Positions 1-5,339 of a DNA stretch of 5,339 bases are shown here, one piece after another. The notes beneath the pieces are model-generated. The model was not told the DNA's origin, ran no database searches, and worked only from the letters and a program-made list of their open reading frames with translations. The first letter of the stretch is position 1. Each line of letters opens with the position of its first letter. Source of the stretch: Geminicoccaceae bacterium (GTDB taxonomy: Bacteria > Pseudomonadota > Alphaproteobacteria > Geminicoccales > Geminicoccaceae); the NCBI GenBank assembly GCA_020446285.1, contig JAGREZ010000104.1, positions 1 through 5,339 of the forward strand, written 5' to 3'. Made by a program: the position numbers and the translations under genes.

Positions 1-369
1 GGTGACTGGGCATTTGCCGGCGGCATGGAAACGAGGCGACAGCCGGTGCCGGGATCGTCCGCCGTCTGGCATGCGAGGCGGCTTCTGGAGAGTTCGCGCC
101 CGGGCGTTCTCGGCAAGGATCTGCAGGCTTGCGCCGATTTCTCCCTCTATCCGCGATGGCTCGACGCGATCGCCTGTCCCTCGCTGGTGATTGCCGGAAG
201 GCGCGATCGCATGACACCCGCCCGCAAGTGCGTGGAACTGGCAACGAGACTCGGTGGCGAATCCGAGATCTTCGAGCATTCGGGCCACATGATGATGCTC
301 GAGGAACCGGCCCGTCTGCGCCGCCTTCTGTTCAGTCGCCTGAACCGCTGGCTCGCTCGCGAAGGGTGA
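1..369 (+). CDS. alpha/beta hydrolase, C-terminal part (5' end outside window)
   Basis: The reading frame is open from the first base to a TGA at 367-369, giving about 122 residues of a protein that begins before the window. The sequence shows the end of an alpha/beta-hydrolase fold: a beta-strand 'CPSLVIAGRRDRMTP', whose Asp after the strand is the usual acid of the catalytic triad, then about 30 residues later 'HSGHMMMLEEP', whose His is the usual triad base. The nucleophile serine would lie upstream and is not visible. The final 25 or so residues form an Arg/Leu-rich helix typical of the family's end. The substrate cannot be told; such enzymes are esterases, lipases, thioesterases or C-C hydrolases. 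Its last 38 bp overlap, on the opposite strand, the 3' end of the acyl-CoA synthetase gene. Whether the two act in one pathway is unknown. Confidence 0.85.
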   Translation, partial: GDWAFAGGMETRRQPVPGSSAVWHARRLLESSRPGVLGKDLQACADFSLYPRWLDAIACPSLVIAGRRDRMTPARKCVELATRLGGESEIFEHSGHMMMLEEPARLRRLLFSRLNRWLAREG

Positions 370-1975
370 ATTTCTGGACCTTGCCGGTGGAGGTCTTGGG
401 CAATGGTCCGAAGATCACATGTCTTGGCACCTTGTAGCGCGCCATGTTCGCCCGGCACCATTCGATCACCGCTTCAGCCGAGATCCCGTCCACGCCCGGA
501 CGAAGCGTGACGAATGCACAGGGTGTCTCACCCCATTGTGCATCCGCTTTCGCGACGACGGCGGCCTCCATGATATCGGGATGGCGGTAGAGAATTTCCT
601 CGACTTCCAGCGAGGAGATATTCTCACCACCTGAAATGATGATGTCCTTGGAACGGTCCTTGACCTCGACATAGCCATCCTCGTGACACACCGCGAGGTC
701 GCCGGTGTGGAACCAGCCGTCGCGCAGTGCCTCTCCTGTGGCTTTCGGGTTCTTCAGATAGCCTTTCATGACCGTGTGGCCACGCAGCAGGAGTTCTCCC
801 ATGCTTTCTCCGTCACGGGGGACATCGATGCCCGTTTCGGGATCGGCGACACGCGATTCTCCGAGTGTCGGATAGCGAACGCCCTGCCGGGCGATCTTCG
901 CCGCCCGTTCGCCCGGCGAAAGGGCGCTCCAGTCTTCCTGCGGCACGCAGATCGTGGAGGGGCCGTAGGTTTCGGAAAGGCCGTAGAGATGGGTGACATG
1001 AAAACCCATGGTTTCCATCGCTTCCAGAACGGCGCCGGGTGGAGCGGCACCGCCGGTTGCTACCTCGACCCGGTGCGGCAAGGGGCGTTTCTCTTCCTGC
1101 GGCGCATGGATCAGCATGTTGAGAACGATGGGCGCGCCGCACATATGCGTCACCTGCTCCTTTTCGATCAGCCGGAACACCTCCGCCGGACGCATCTGCG
1201 GCAGGCAGACGTGGGTGGCGCCCGCAGCCGTCACCCCCCATGTGTAGGTCCAGCCGTTGCAATGGAACATCGGCAGTGTCCAGAGATAGACCGAACGGCT
1301 GTCGAGGCCGAAGGCGAAGGCATTGCCGAGCGCGTTCAGATGGGCTCCCCGGTGGTGGTAGACCACGCCCTTGGGATTACCCGTCGTGCCCGACGTATAG
1401 CAGAGCGAGATCGCGTCCCATTCATCCTCGGGCAAGCGCCAGGGATGGTCCGCATCGCCTTCCTCGAGCAGTTCCTCATAAGTAATCCCGCCGAGGCCGG
1501 CAGCACCGCCATCCTCGCTGTCGATGTCGACCAGAAGCGGCCGCACCGATGTCCGTTGCAGGGCCTCGCGCACCGTGTCGGCGAACAGCGCATCGACGAG
1601 AAGGATCTTCGTTTCGGCATGTTCGAGAATGAAGGCTATGCTGGCGGCATCGAGGCGGAAGTTCAGCGCGTTGATGACAGCACCGCTCATCGGAATGCCG
1701 AAATGCGCTTCGAGCATGGCGGTGCGATTGGCGGCGATGATCGAAACCGTGTCACCCCGTCCGGCCCCGCGCCGGTTCAGTGCGGAGGCAAGCCGGCGGC
1801 AGCGGTTCGCCATTTCACCATAGCTGAAGCGCCTTGCACCATCGATGATGGCGACGCGATCCGCAAAGACATCCGCCGACCAGCGCAGATAGTCGATCGG
1901 GCTCAGCGGACGGAAATTAGCCGGTCCCCTGTCGAGATTCAGGTCATGGATGGAAGGTTCCGCTCGGTTCGACAC
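332..1975 (-). CDS. AMP-forming acyl-CoA synthetase (FadD/DmdB-like)
   Basis: This is a complete 547-residue member of the ANL adenylating superfamily, at the usual length. These enzymes activate a carboxylic acid with ATP to an acyl-adenylate and then transfer it to CoA in the cytoplasm. Visible motifs in order are the P-loop YTSGTTGNPKGV (about 193-204), LPMFHCNGW (234-242), YGLSET (331-336), HTGDL (423-427), the hinge region KDRSKDIIISGGENIS (439-454) and PKTSTGKVQK (526-535), with K532 as the expected catalytic lysine. All core motifs look intact. The LPMFHCNGW style resembles medium-chain and methylmercaptopropionate-CoA ligases (DmdB-like) and plant acyl-activating enzymes; the true substrate is not decidable here. 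The start is GTG at 1975, chosen because a GGAGG sits 6 nt upstream and the N-terminus fits the family. The gene begins within the last 37 bp of the upstream polymerase-like gene, suggesting cotranscription. Its stop overlaps the convergent hydrolase. Confidence 0.95.
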   Translation of the reverse strand: MSNRAEPSIHDLNLDRGPANFRPLSPIDYLRWSADVFADRVAIIDGARRFSYGEMANRCRRLASALNRRGAGRGDTVSIIAANRTAMLEAHFGIPMSGAVINALNFRLDAASIAFILEHAETKILLVDALFADTVREALQRTSVRPLLVDIDSEDGGAAGLGGITYEELLEEGDADHPWRLPEDEWDAISLCYTSGTTGNPKGVVYHHRGAHLNALGNAFAFGLDSRSVYLWTLPMFHCNGWTYTWGVTAAGATHVCLPQMRPAEVFRLIEKEQVTHMCGAPIVLNMLIHAPQEEKRPLPHRVEVATGGAAPPGAVLEAMETMGFHVTHLYGLSETYGPSTICVPQEDWSALSPGERAAKIARQGVRYPTLGESRVADPETGIDVPRDGESMGELLLRGHTVMKGYLKNPKATGEALRDGWFHTGDLAVCHEDGYVEVKDRSKDIIISGGENISSLEVEEILYRHPDIMEAAVVAKADAQWGETPCAFVTLRPGVDGISAEAVIEWCRANMARYKVPRHVIFGPLPKTSTGKVQKFTLRERASGSGD

Positions 1976-3204
1976 AGGCTGCCTCCACGCTCGTTCATGT
2001 CCTTTTTGCCGAGCCTATCAGCTGTGCCGGGCCGAGGCGAGACCCGTGCGTCGGGTATCGTGAGCATCGCCAGGATGAGCATGGTCATGCTCGAATGGTA
2101 GATCATGTTGAAATGGTTCTGCAGGAGGCTTTGCGCGAGCATGTCGGCTGCCAGAACGAGTACGAGCATGCGCAACCGGGGGTCCGTGGCCGTTCTCGCG
2201 CTGCGCAAAGCGCGAACGGTCATGCCGCCTACCAGCAATGATATCATCATCAGACCGGGAATGCCGCCCTCGACATAAAAACGCACGAATTCATTGTGCG
2301 GCCATTCGAGAAATCGTCCGCCCGACAGGCCCGGTCGTCCATTCAGCATGATTTCGCGCACCGTGCCGATGCCCTGTCCGAGCGGAGAGTCGGCGGCGAC
2401 CGCGAGCCAGTGGGCCAGACTGTGCCAGCGTCCGGAACTGTAATCGTCGCCATTGTTGCCGATCAGGCGGAGAAAATAGACATCGCTGAACACGATCGTG
2501 TGGATGGCAAGGAGCAATGCGAGAATGAAGCCCGCCCCGATCAGATTGCGCAGCTGCCGGGAGCGGTTGGAACTCGTCGCCAGCAACAGCACGCCAAGGA
2601 CTCCCATGGTCGCGACGGCCGTGCGTGTGGCCGTCGCGAAGACCGCGGCGAGAGCGAGCAGAGCCATCGATATCGGCACGATACGGTGGAACCCCGTTGC
2701 CCGGCGTGCCTCGCCTGTTGCGAGAACGGCCGTGATCGTTCCGGCGCTCGCAAGCGAGACGACCGAGCCTGTCGGATCGATGCGTGTGGCCGCCGCGAAC
2801 GTTCCGGCTGCTCCTGTTCCGGCGAGGTAGAGAATGACGACGGCAAGAATGTAGACCGAAAAGGCGGAGAACAGCCAGGCCGGGAGATCGCCCGGCGCCA
2901 TGGCCTTGCCCACATGCGGTGCGGCGGCGATCGCCAGGATCGGGAGCGCCAGCTTGTAGTCCAGCGGGTCCATGGTTCCGGCAAGATCGAGTACGGCCAT
3001 GATCGCGAGAAACCATGCGAGGACGATCGGAAGTTCGAGGTTGGCGGGATTGATGAACGGGTGAAGCGTGAACGATATCAGTAACAGTGAAATGAATACG
3101 ATGCTGAATGCGATCATGCGAAATTCCTGCAAGCCGAATTCCACAGACGTGGAGGAAGACAGGAACATGAAACCGAGTGCCAGGAAAAAGATGATCTTGA
3201 TCAT
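1939..3204 (-). CDS. O-antigen ligase/polymerase-like membrane protein (Wzy_C family)
   Basis: This is a 421-residue, strongly hydrophobic protein with about ten to twelve predicted membrane segments (roughly residues 3-19, 29-48, 56-76, 84-96, 109-129, 147-163, 175-210 as a pair, 221-240, 312-331, 345-361 and 366-383). Between about 241 and 311 lies a large periplasm-type loop containing SGRWHSLAHWLA, DSPLGQGIG and WPHNEFVRFYVEGGIPG. This loop architecture and the HNE...EGGIPG pattern are typical of the Wzy_C/WaaL family, which polymerises or ligates undecaprenyl-linked glycans at the periplasmic face. Arg194 (TATRTAV) matches the arginine commonly found in a membrane helix of these proteins. 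Polymerase and ligase cannot be separated by sequence alone. The ATG at 3204 is the first possible in-frame start after an upstream stop, but it lacks a clear Shine-Dalgarno site. The C-terminal 37 residues are hydrophilic, and the coding region for the last dozen overlaps the acyl-CoA synthetase start. It diverges from the glycosyltransferase operon. Confidence 0.88.
   Translation of the reverse strand: MIKIIFFLALGFMFLSSSTSVEFGLQEFRMIAFSIVFISLLLISFTLHPFINPANLELPIVLAWFLAIMAVLDLAGTMDPLDYKLALPILAIAAAPHVGKAMAPGDLPAWLFSAFSVYILAVVILYLAGTGAAGTFAAATRIDPTGSVVSLASAGTITAVLATGEARRATGFHRIVPISMALLALAAVFATATRTAVATMGVLGVLLLATSSNRSRQLRNLIGAGFILALLLAIHTIVFSDVYFLRLIGNNGDDYSSGRWHSLAHWLAVAADSPLGQGIGTVREIMLNGRPGLSGGRFLEWPHNEFVRFYVEGGIPGLMMISLLVGGMTVRALRSARTATDPRLRMLVLVLAADMLAQSLLQNHFNMIYHSSMTMLILAMLTIPDARVSPRPGTADRLGKKDMNERGGSLCRTERNLPSMT
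1982..1986 (-). promoter_or_regulatory. Shine-Dalgarno site for the acyl-CoA synthetase GTG start
   Basis: The minus strand reads GGAGG here, then 6 nt, then the GTG at 1975-1973. This strong, well-spaced site decides the non-ATG start: the next in-frame ATG is about 55 residues in, past conserved N-terminal sequence. The site lies inside the coding sequence of the upstream polymerase-like gene, so ribosomes finishing that gene would pass over it. Confidence 0.75.
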
Positions 3205-3294
3205 ACGATTTACATTTTGTGAACTGTATTGACTTCAATCCGACCGGACTGGATTCAACAATGAATATTGACTGAAATTGCAACCAATGATTGA
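3205..3294. promoter_or_regulatory. AT-rich divergent intergenic/promoter region
   Basis: This 90-bp gap separates the divergent polymerase-like and nucleotidyltransferase-like genes and must hold the promoters for both directions unless transcription enters from elsewhere. GC is about 36% (32 of 90 bases), far below the flanking genes. On the plus strand TTGACT (a close match to the -35 consensus TTGACA) occurs twice, at 3229-3234 and 3268-3273. The second is followed after 17 nt by TTGAAT (4 of 6 matches to TATAAT) at 3291-3296; the first has no good -10. No clear minus-strand promoter stands out. Neither flanking gene has a strong Shine-Dalgarno site. The promoter assignment is inference; the composition shift and repeats are seen directly. 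Confidence 0.55.
3234..3258. repeat. Imperfect inverted repeat in the divergent intergenic region
   Basis: Arms TTCAATCC (3234-3241) and GGATTCAA (3251-3258) are complementary at 7 of 8 positions around a 9-nt centre. The left arm starts at the last base of one of the two TTGACT boxes. The size and placement would fit an operator for a dimeric regulator, but no regulator gene is in the window and chance cannot be excluded for arms this short. Confidence 0.35.
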
Positions 3295-4002
3295 ATGAAA
3301 ATTCATGAACTTCAAGCGAAAACCATGCTGCACAAGATCAAGCCCTTTCCGCTGCTCGACCCGTCAGGGCGGCTCTTCGCCCTTTCGCAGACCTGTCACG
3401 GCATTCTCCTGATCAACTGGGTGATGCAGGGAATGCGGGGGATGGAGCGAAAGGAGCTCACATTTCGCCTTCTGCTCGAGGTCGCGCTGACCCTGTTTTT
3501 CGGCCTCTGCCTCGAAACGCTGGGAGCCGGCGGTGCGCTGGCATTTTTCCTGGCGCTCCTGCTGGCACACAGTCTGAACTTCTTCTTCAATGGGCAATTA
3601 TGGGTCTGTCTGCGCTACTGCCACTTCTACAGGCAGGATCCCGAGGTCATCGATGCGTGGCGCGATCGCTGCTTCGAGCGCCTCGTCGATATTCCGATCG
3701 TCGACGAGGCGGTCTGCATCGGCTCTCAGGCGTGCGGGCGGGGGACTCCGGGCGAGCGATCGGATATCGATCTCAGGCTGTTTTTCGTTGCCGGCATGGA
3801 AGACTGGCTCGCAATCAACCTTCTCATGCTGCGCCTGCGCACATCCGCACTCTTCGATGGCATACCGCTCGATCTCTATGCCTGTGACAGCCCGTCCTCG
3901 CTCGACCGCTTCGACCGCAGGAAGCCCGTCGGCATCATCAAGGATCGCGGCGGCCGCCTCGTCCGCAAGCTCGGCAAGCGGGGAAGGTGGCTCGTTCGAT
4001 GA
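3295..4002 (+). CDS. membrane-anchored nucleotidyltransferase-fold protein of unknown role
   Basis: The 235-residue protein has two hydrophobic segments (about 57-75 and 78-96), followed by a motif AHSLNFFFNGQLWVCLRYCHFY (91-112; AHSLNFFFNG then QLWVC) and a C-terminal domain. That domain carries GSQACGRG then SDIDLRLFF (143-164), the signature of the Pol-beta/MNT nucleotidyltransferase superfamily: a GS...G loop with Asp157 and Asp159. A third acidic residue on a later strand, Asp193 in IPLDLYA, is where the family's third metal ligand is expected. All three carboxylates thus appear present, suggesting an active enzyme, but the nucleotide and acceptor are unknown. It is coupled by an ATGA overlap to the PssD-like gene, which points to polysaccharide biosynthesis at the membrane. 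An in-frame TGA directly precedes the ATG at 3295, so that is the first possible start. The ATG at 3325 is an alternative, and neither has a clear Shine-Dalgarno site. The coding call is firm; the function is not recognised. Confidence 0.82.
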   Translation: MKIHELQAKTMLHKIKPFPLLDPSGRLFALSQTCHGILLINWVMQGMRGMERKELTFRLLLEVALTLFFGLCLETLGAGGALAFFLALLLAHSLNFFFNGQLWVCLRYCHFYRQDPEVIDAWRDRCFERLVDIPIVDEAVCIGSQACGRGTPGERSDIDLRLFFVAGMEDWLAINLLMLRLRTSALFDGIPLDLYACDSPSSLDRFDRRKPVGIIKDRGGRLVRKLGKRGRWLVR

Positions 4003-4463
4003 GGCTGCACACCGAGGTGCGGCGGACCTGTCTCGCCTATTCGCCGGGCGGACATTACGCCGAACTGATGCGGGCGCTCGATGGCATCGACTTCACCGAC
4101 CGGTTCGATGCGACGTTTGCAAGCGTTCGTGCCGTCGATCCGGCCGCCCGCCGGACGTATCATCTCTGCCATCCGCGCCGGTCCCCTGCGCGACTTGCCC
4201 TCAACATTGCCCAGACCCTGTTCATGCTGCTTCGCGAGCGACCCGCCCTTGTCATCTCAAGCGGTGCCGATGTTGCGGTCGCGAGTGTCATTCTCGCAAG
4301 GCTCATGGGCGCCACGGCGATCTTCATCGAGAGTTCGGGGAGTGTCCGGCCAACCCTTGCCGGCCGGCTCGTCTATCCGTTCTGCCATCTCTTCATCGTC
4401 CAATGGCCCGAACAGCTCGATGCCTTCCCGAAAGCCATTCTTGCAAGGGGTATTCTCGCTTGA
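3999..4463 (+). CDS. pssD: PssD/Alg14-like glycosyltransferase membrane-anchor subunit
   Basis: The 154-residue product matches the Alg14/PssD family: YSPGGHYAELMRAL near the N-terminus (GGH at 17-19), a mid-region hydrophobic helix (about 66-78), VISSGADVAV (85-94), IFIESSGSVRPTL (108-120) and LVYPFCHLFIVQWPEQL (124-140). In this family the subunit sits at the cytoplasmic face of the membrane, recruits the Alg13/PssE catalytic half and helps bind the lipid-linked acceptor. In Rhizobium leguminosarum the PssDE pair adds glucuronic acid during exopolysaccharide assembly. The start ATG at 3999 overlaps the previous stop as ATGA, with a purine-rich GGTGG about 8 nt upstream. A GTG at 3987 would add four residues but lacks support. 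The stop overlaps the next gene's TTG. The symbol is by resemblance; the sugar transferred here is unknown. Confidence 0.88.
   Translation: MRLHTEVRRTCLAYSPGGHYAELMRALDGIDFTDRFDATFASVRAVDPAARRTYHLCHPRRSPARLALNIAQTLFMLLRERPALVISSGADVAVASVILARLMGATAIFIESSGSVRPTLAGRLVYPFCHLFIVQWPEQLDAFPKAILARGILA
4445..4450 (+). promoter_or_regulatory. Shine-Dalgarno site for the PssE-like TTG start
   Basis: AAGGGG lies 9 nt before the TTG at 4460-4462, inside the end of the PssD-like coding sequence. Together with the TTGA stop/start overlap it supports TTG as the initiation codon, since no ATG or GTG is available at the conserved N-terminus. Confidence 0.6.
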
Positions 4464-4999
4464 TCACGATTGCTGTCGGCACGTTCCTTTACGGCTTCGA
4501 TGAACTGGTGCTGGCAGCCGACAGGACCGTGGCGACGCTGGGGCTCGAGGCGTTCGCCCAGATCGGGCATTCGGGCGTGGAACCGCGACACATGCGATTC
4601 GAGCGTTTCCTGACGCATTCCCGTCTGATCCGGCAGCTCAGGTCGAGCCGCCTGCTCATCGCGCATGCGGGTGTCGGATTGATCATGGACGGTCTCGGGG
4701 CGGGGTGCGGCGTCATCGTCGTTCCACGTCGGGGCAGGATCAGTCGGCGCAATCCCGTCAATGACCAGTTGCCCTTTGCACGGCGGCTCGCGGCGGAGGT
4801 ACCGATCGTCATATGCGAGCGATCGGAAAGACTGACCGAAACCGTACGCGACCATCTCGCCGCACCGCCCGTATCTTTCCATCGCCGGGCGAACGAGGCT
4901 CCGGCACTCATTGCCGCCTTTCTGGCGCGCTGCCGACAAGGGACCAGGGATGCGGGCATTGCGGAACCCTTGACCGGGCGTGACCGTCGCCGCACATAG
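4460..4999 (+). CDS. pssE: PssE/Alg13-like glycosyltransferase catalytic subunit (GT28 C-terminal type)
   Basis: Translation from TTG at 4460 gives 179 residues beginning [17 protein letters not shown], which matches the family's opening I.VTVGT..FD.LV. Further on are [15 protein letters not shown] (65-79), the HAG.G loop that binds the donor nucleotide-sugar, and VIVVPRRGR then [13 protein letters not shown] (85-110), corresponding to the VVPR...(D/N)DQ..(L/F)A element of GT28-type glycosyltransferases. These proteins carry the sugar-nucleotide site but need the Alg14/PssD partner for membrane attachment and activity. The partner is encoded immediately upstream with a TTGA overlap, so equimolar coupled synthesis is expected. 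The same frame stays open far upstream (to 3590), but that part is out-of-frame shadow of the two preceding genes. The C-terminal 30 or so residues are Arg-rich and look like a lineage-specific tail. Confidence 0.88.
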   Translation: MITIAVGTFLYGFDELVLAADRTVATLGLEAFAQIGHSGVEPRHMRFERFLTHSRLIRQLRSSRLLIAHAGVGLIMDGLGAGCGVIVVPRRGRISRRNPVNDQLPFARRLAAEVPIVICERSERLTETVRDHLAAPPVSFHRRANEAPALIAAFLARCRQGTRDAGIAEPLTGRDRRRT

Positions 5000-5004
5000 C
5001 ATAC

Positions 5005-5339
5005 ATGGTCGAACAGGCTGCCTATCGTACCGGCCAGGCGGAGGCGCTTGGCGGTGCGACGCTCATCCGTAACTATCTGCGAACCCTGCCGAGCGGTCCC
5101 GGTGTCTACCGGATGTTCGATGGCAAGGGACAGCTCCTCTATGTCGGCAAGGCCAAGTCCCTGAAGAAACGGGTGGCCTCCTACACCAAGCCGCAGACGC
5201 TGACGACCCGGCTGCAGCGGATGGTGGCGCTGACCCGCTCGATGGAATTCGTCACCACGACGAGCGAGGTCGAAGCACTGCTGCTCGAATCGAACATGAT
5301 CAAGCGGCATCGACCGTCCTTCAATATCGTCCTTCGCGA
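5005..5339 (+). CDS. uvrC: UvrC, excinuclease ABC subunit C, N-terminal part (3' end outside window)
   Basis: The first 111 residues of UvrC are visible. UvrC makes both incisions around a DNA lesion in nucleotide-excision repair with UvrA and UvrB. After a short N-terminal extension come [12 protein letters not shown] (28-39), [17 protein letters not shown] (44-60), [22 protein letters not shown] (81-95) and [15 protein letters not shown] (97-111). This is the GIY-YIG nuclease domain responsible for the 3' incision: GVY/YVG are its hallmark, Arg56 is the expected family arginine and Glu95 the expected metal ligand. The start is secure: an in-frame TGA lies at 4981-4983 and ATG 5005 is the only start codon after it. 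No good Shine-Dalgarno site is seen, and only 5 nt separate it from the PssE-like stop, so translation may be coupled and the gene may be read from the polysaccharide operon. Confidence 0.97.
   Translation, partial: MVEQAAYRTGQAEALGGATLIRNYLRTLPSGPGVYRMFDGKGQLLYVGKAKSLKKRVASYTKPQTLTTRLQRMVALTRSMEFVTTTSEVEALLLESNMIKRHRPSFNIVLR

Noticed and set aside
683..2101. 472-residue plus-strand open frame
   Set aside because: It lies antisense to the acyl-CoA synthetase, whose motifs are unmistakable. The plus-strand product has no recognisable domain and an Arg/Gly/Ala-rich composition typical of a high-GC shadow frame.
2296..3084. 262-residue plus-strand open frame
   Set aside because: Antisense to the Wzy_C-type gene; the product is highly charged and low in hydrophobic residues, as expected for the complement of membrane-protein codons.
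2291..3283. 330-residue minus-strand open frame
   Set aside because: Same strand as the Wzy_C-type gene but a different frame; Arg/His/Gly-rich with no domain, while the true frame has clear membrane segments and family motifs.
3987..3998. GTG at 3987 as the start of the PssD-like gene
   Set aside because: It adds four residues with no conserved content. The ATG at 3999 has a purine-rich site at better spacing and the common ATGA coupling arrangement.
3590..4459. Upstream extension of the PssE-like reading frame
   Set aside because: The frame is open but overlaps the nucleotidyltransferase-like and PssD-like genes in another phase, and its translation is Ser/Arg/Ala-rich without motifs. Family comparison places the start at TTG 4460.
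4489..5310. 273-residue minus-strand open frame
   Set aside because: Antisense to the PssE-like gene and uvrC, both of which carry strong family motifs; no domain or ribosome site supports it.

Overview
The window is high-GC bacterial DNA, densely packed with genes, with only one real intergenic gap (about 90 bp, roughly 36% GC). The best taxonomic guess is an alphaproteobacterium. This rests on the style of the UvrC N-terminus (a short extension before the GIY-YIG domain), the PssD/PssE-type split glycosyltransferase, and the acyl-CoA synthetase and alpha/beta hydrolase types. It is an inference from protein resemblance, not a database match.

Layout from left to right. (1) The 3' end of an alpha/beta hydrolase gene on + (1-369). 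(2) A complete AMP-forming acyl-CoA synthetase gene on - (1975-332), whose end overlaps the hydrolase tail-to-tail by 38 bp. (3) A complete O-antigen ligase/polymerase-like (Wzy_C type) membrane protein gene on - (3204-1939). The acyl-CoA synthetase starts inside its last 37 bp, so the two probably form one minus-strand operon. (4) A short AT-rich divergent intergenic region (3205-3294). (5) A plus-strand operon: a membrane-anchored nucleotidyltransferase-fold protein (3295-4002), an Alg14/PssD-like subunit (3999-4463) and an Alg13/PssE-like subunit (4460-4999). These are joined by ATGA and TTGA stop/start overlaps. (6) The start of uvrC (5005 to the window edge), only 5 nt after the PssE-like stop.

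The centre therefore looks like a compact surface-polysaccharide locus. It has a two-subunit cytoplasmic-face glycosyltransferase (PssD anchor plus PssE catalytic half), a companion membrane protein with an intact-looking nucleotidyltransferase active site and unknown role, and a divergently transcribed polymerase/ligase. It sits between a housekeeping DNA-repair gene (uvrC) and acyl-CoA/lipid metabolism genes. The least explained element is the membrane nucleotidyltransferase translationally coupled to PssD/PssE. No RNA genes, mobile elements, CRISPR arrays, long repeats or convincing terminators were seen.
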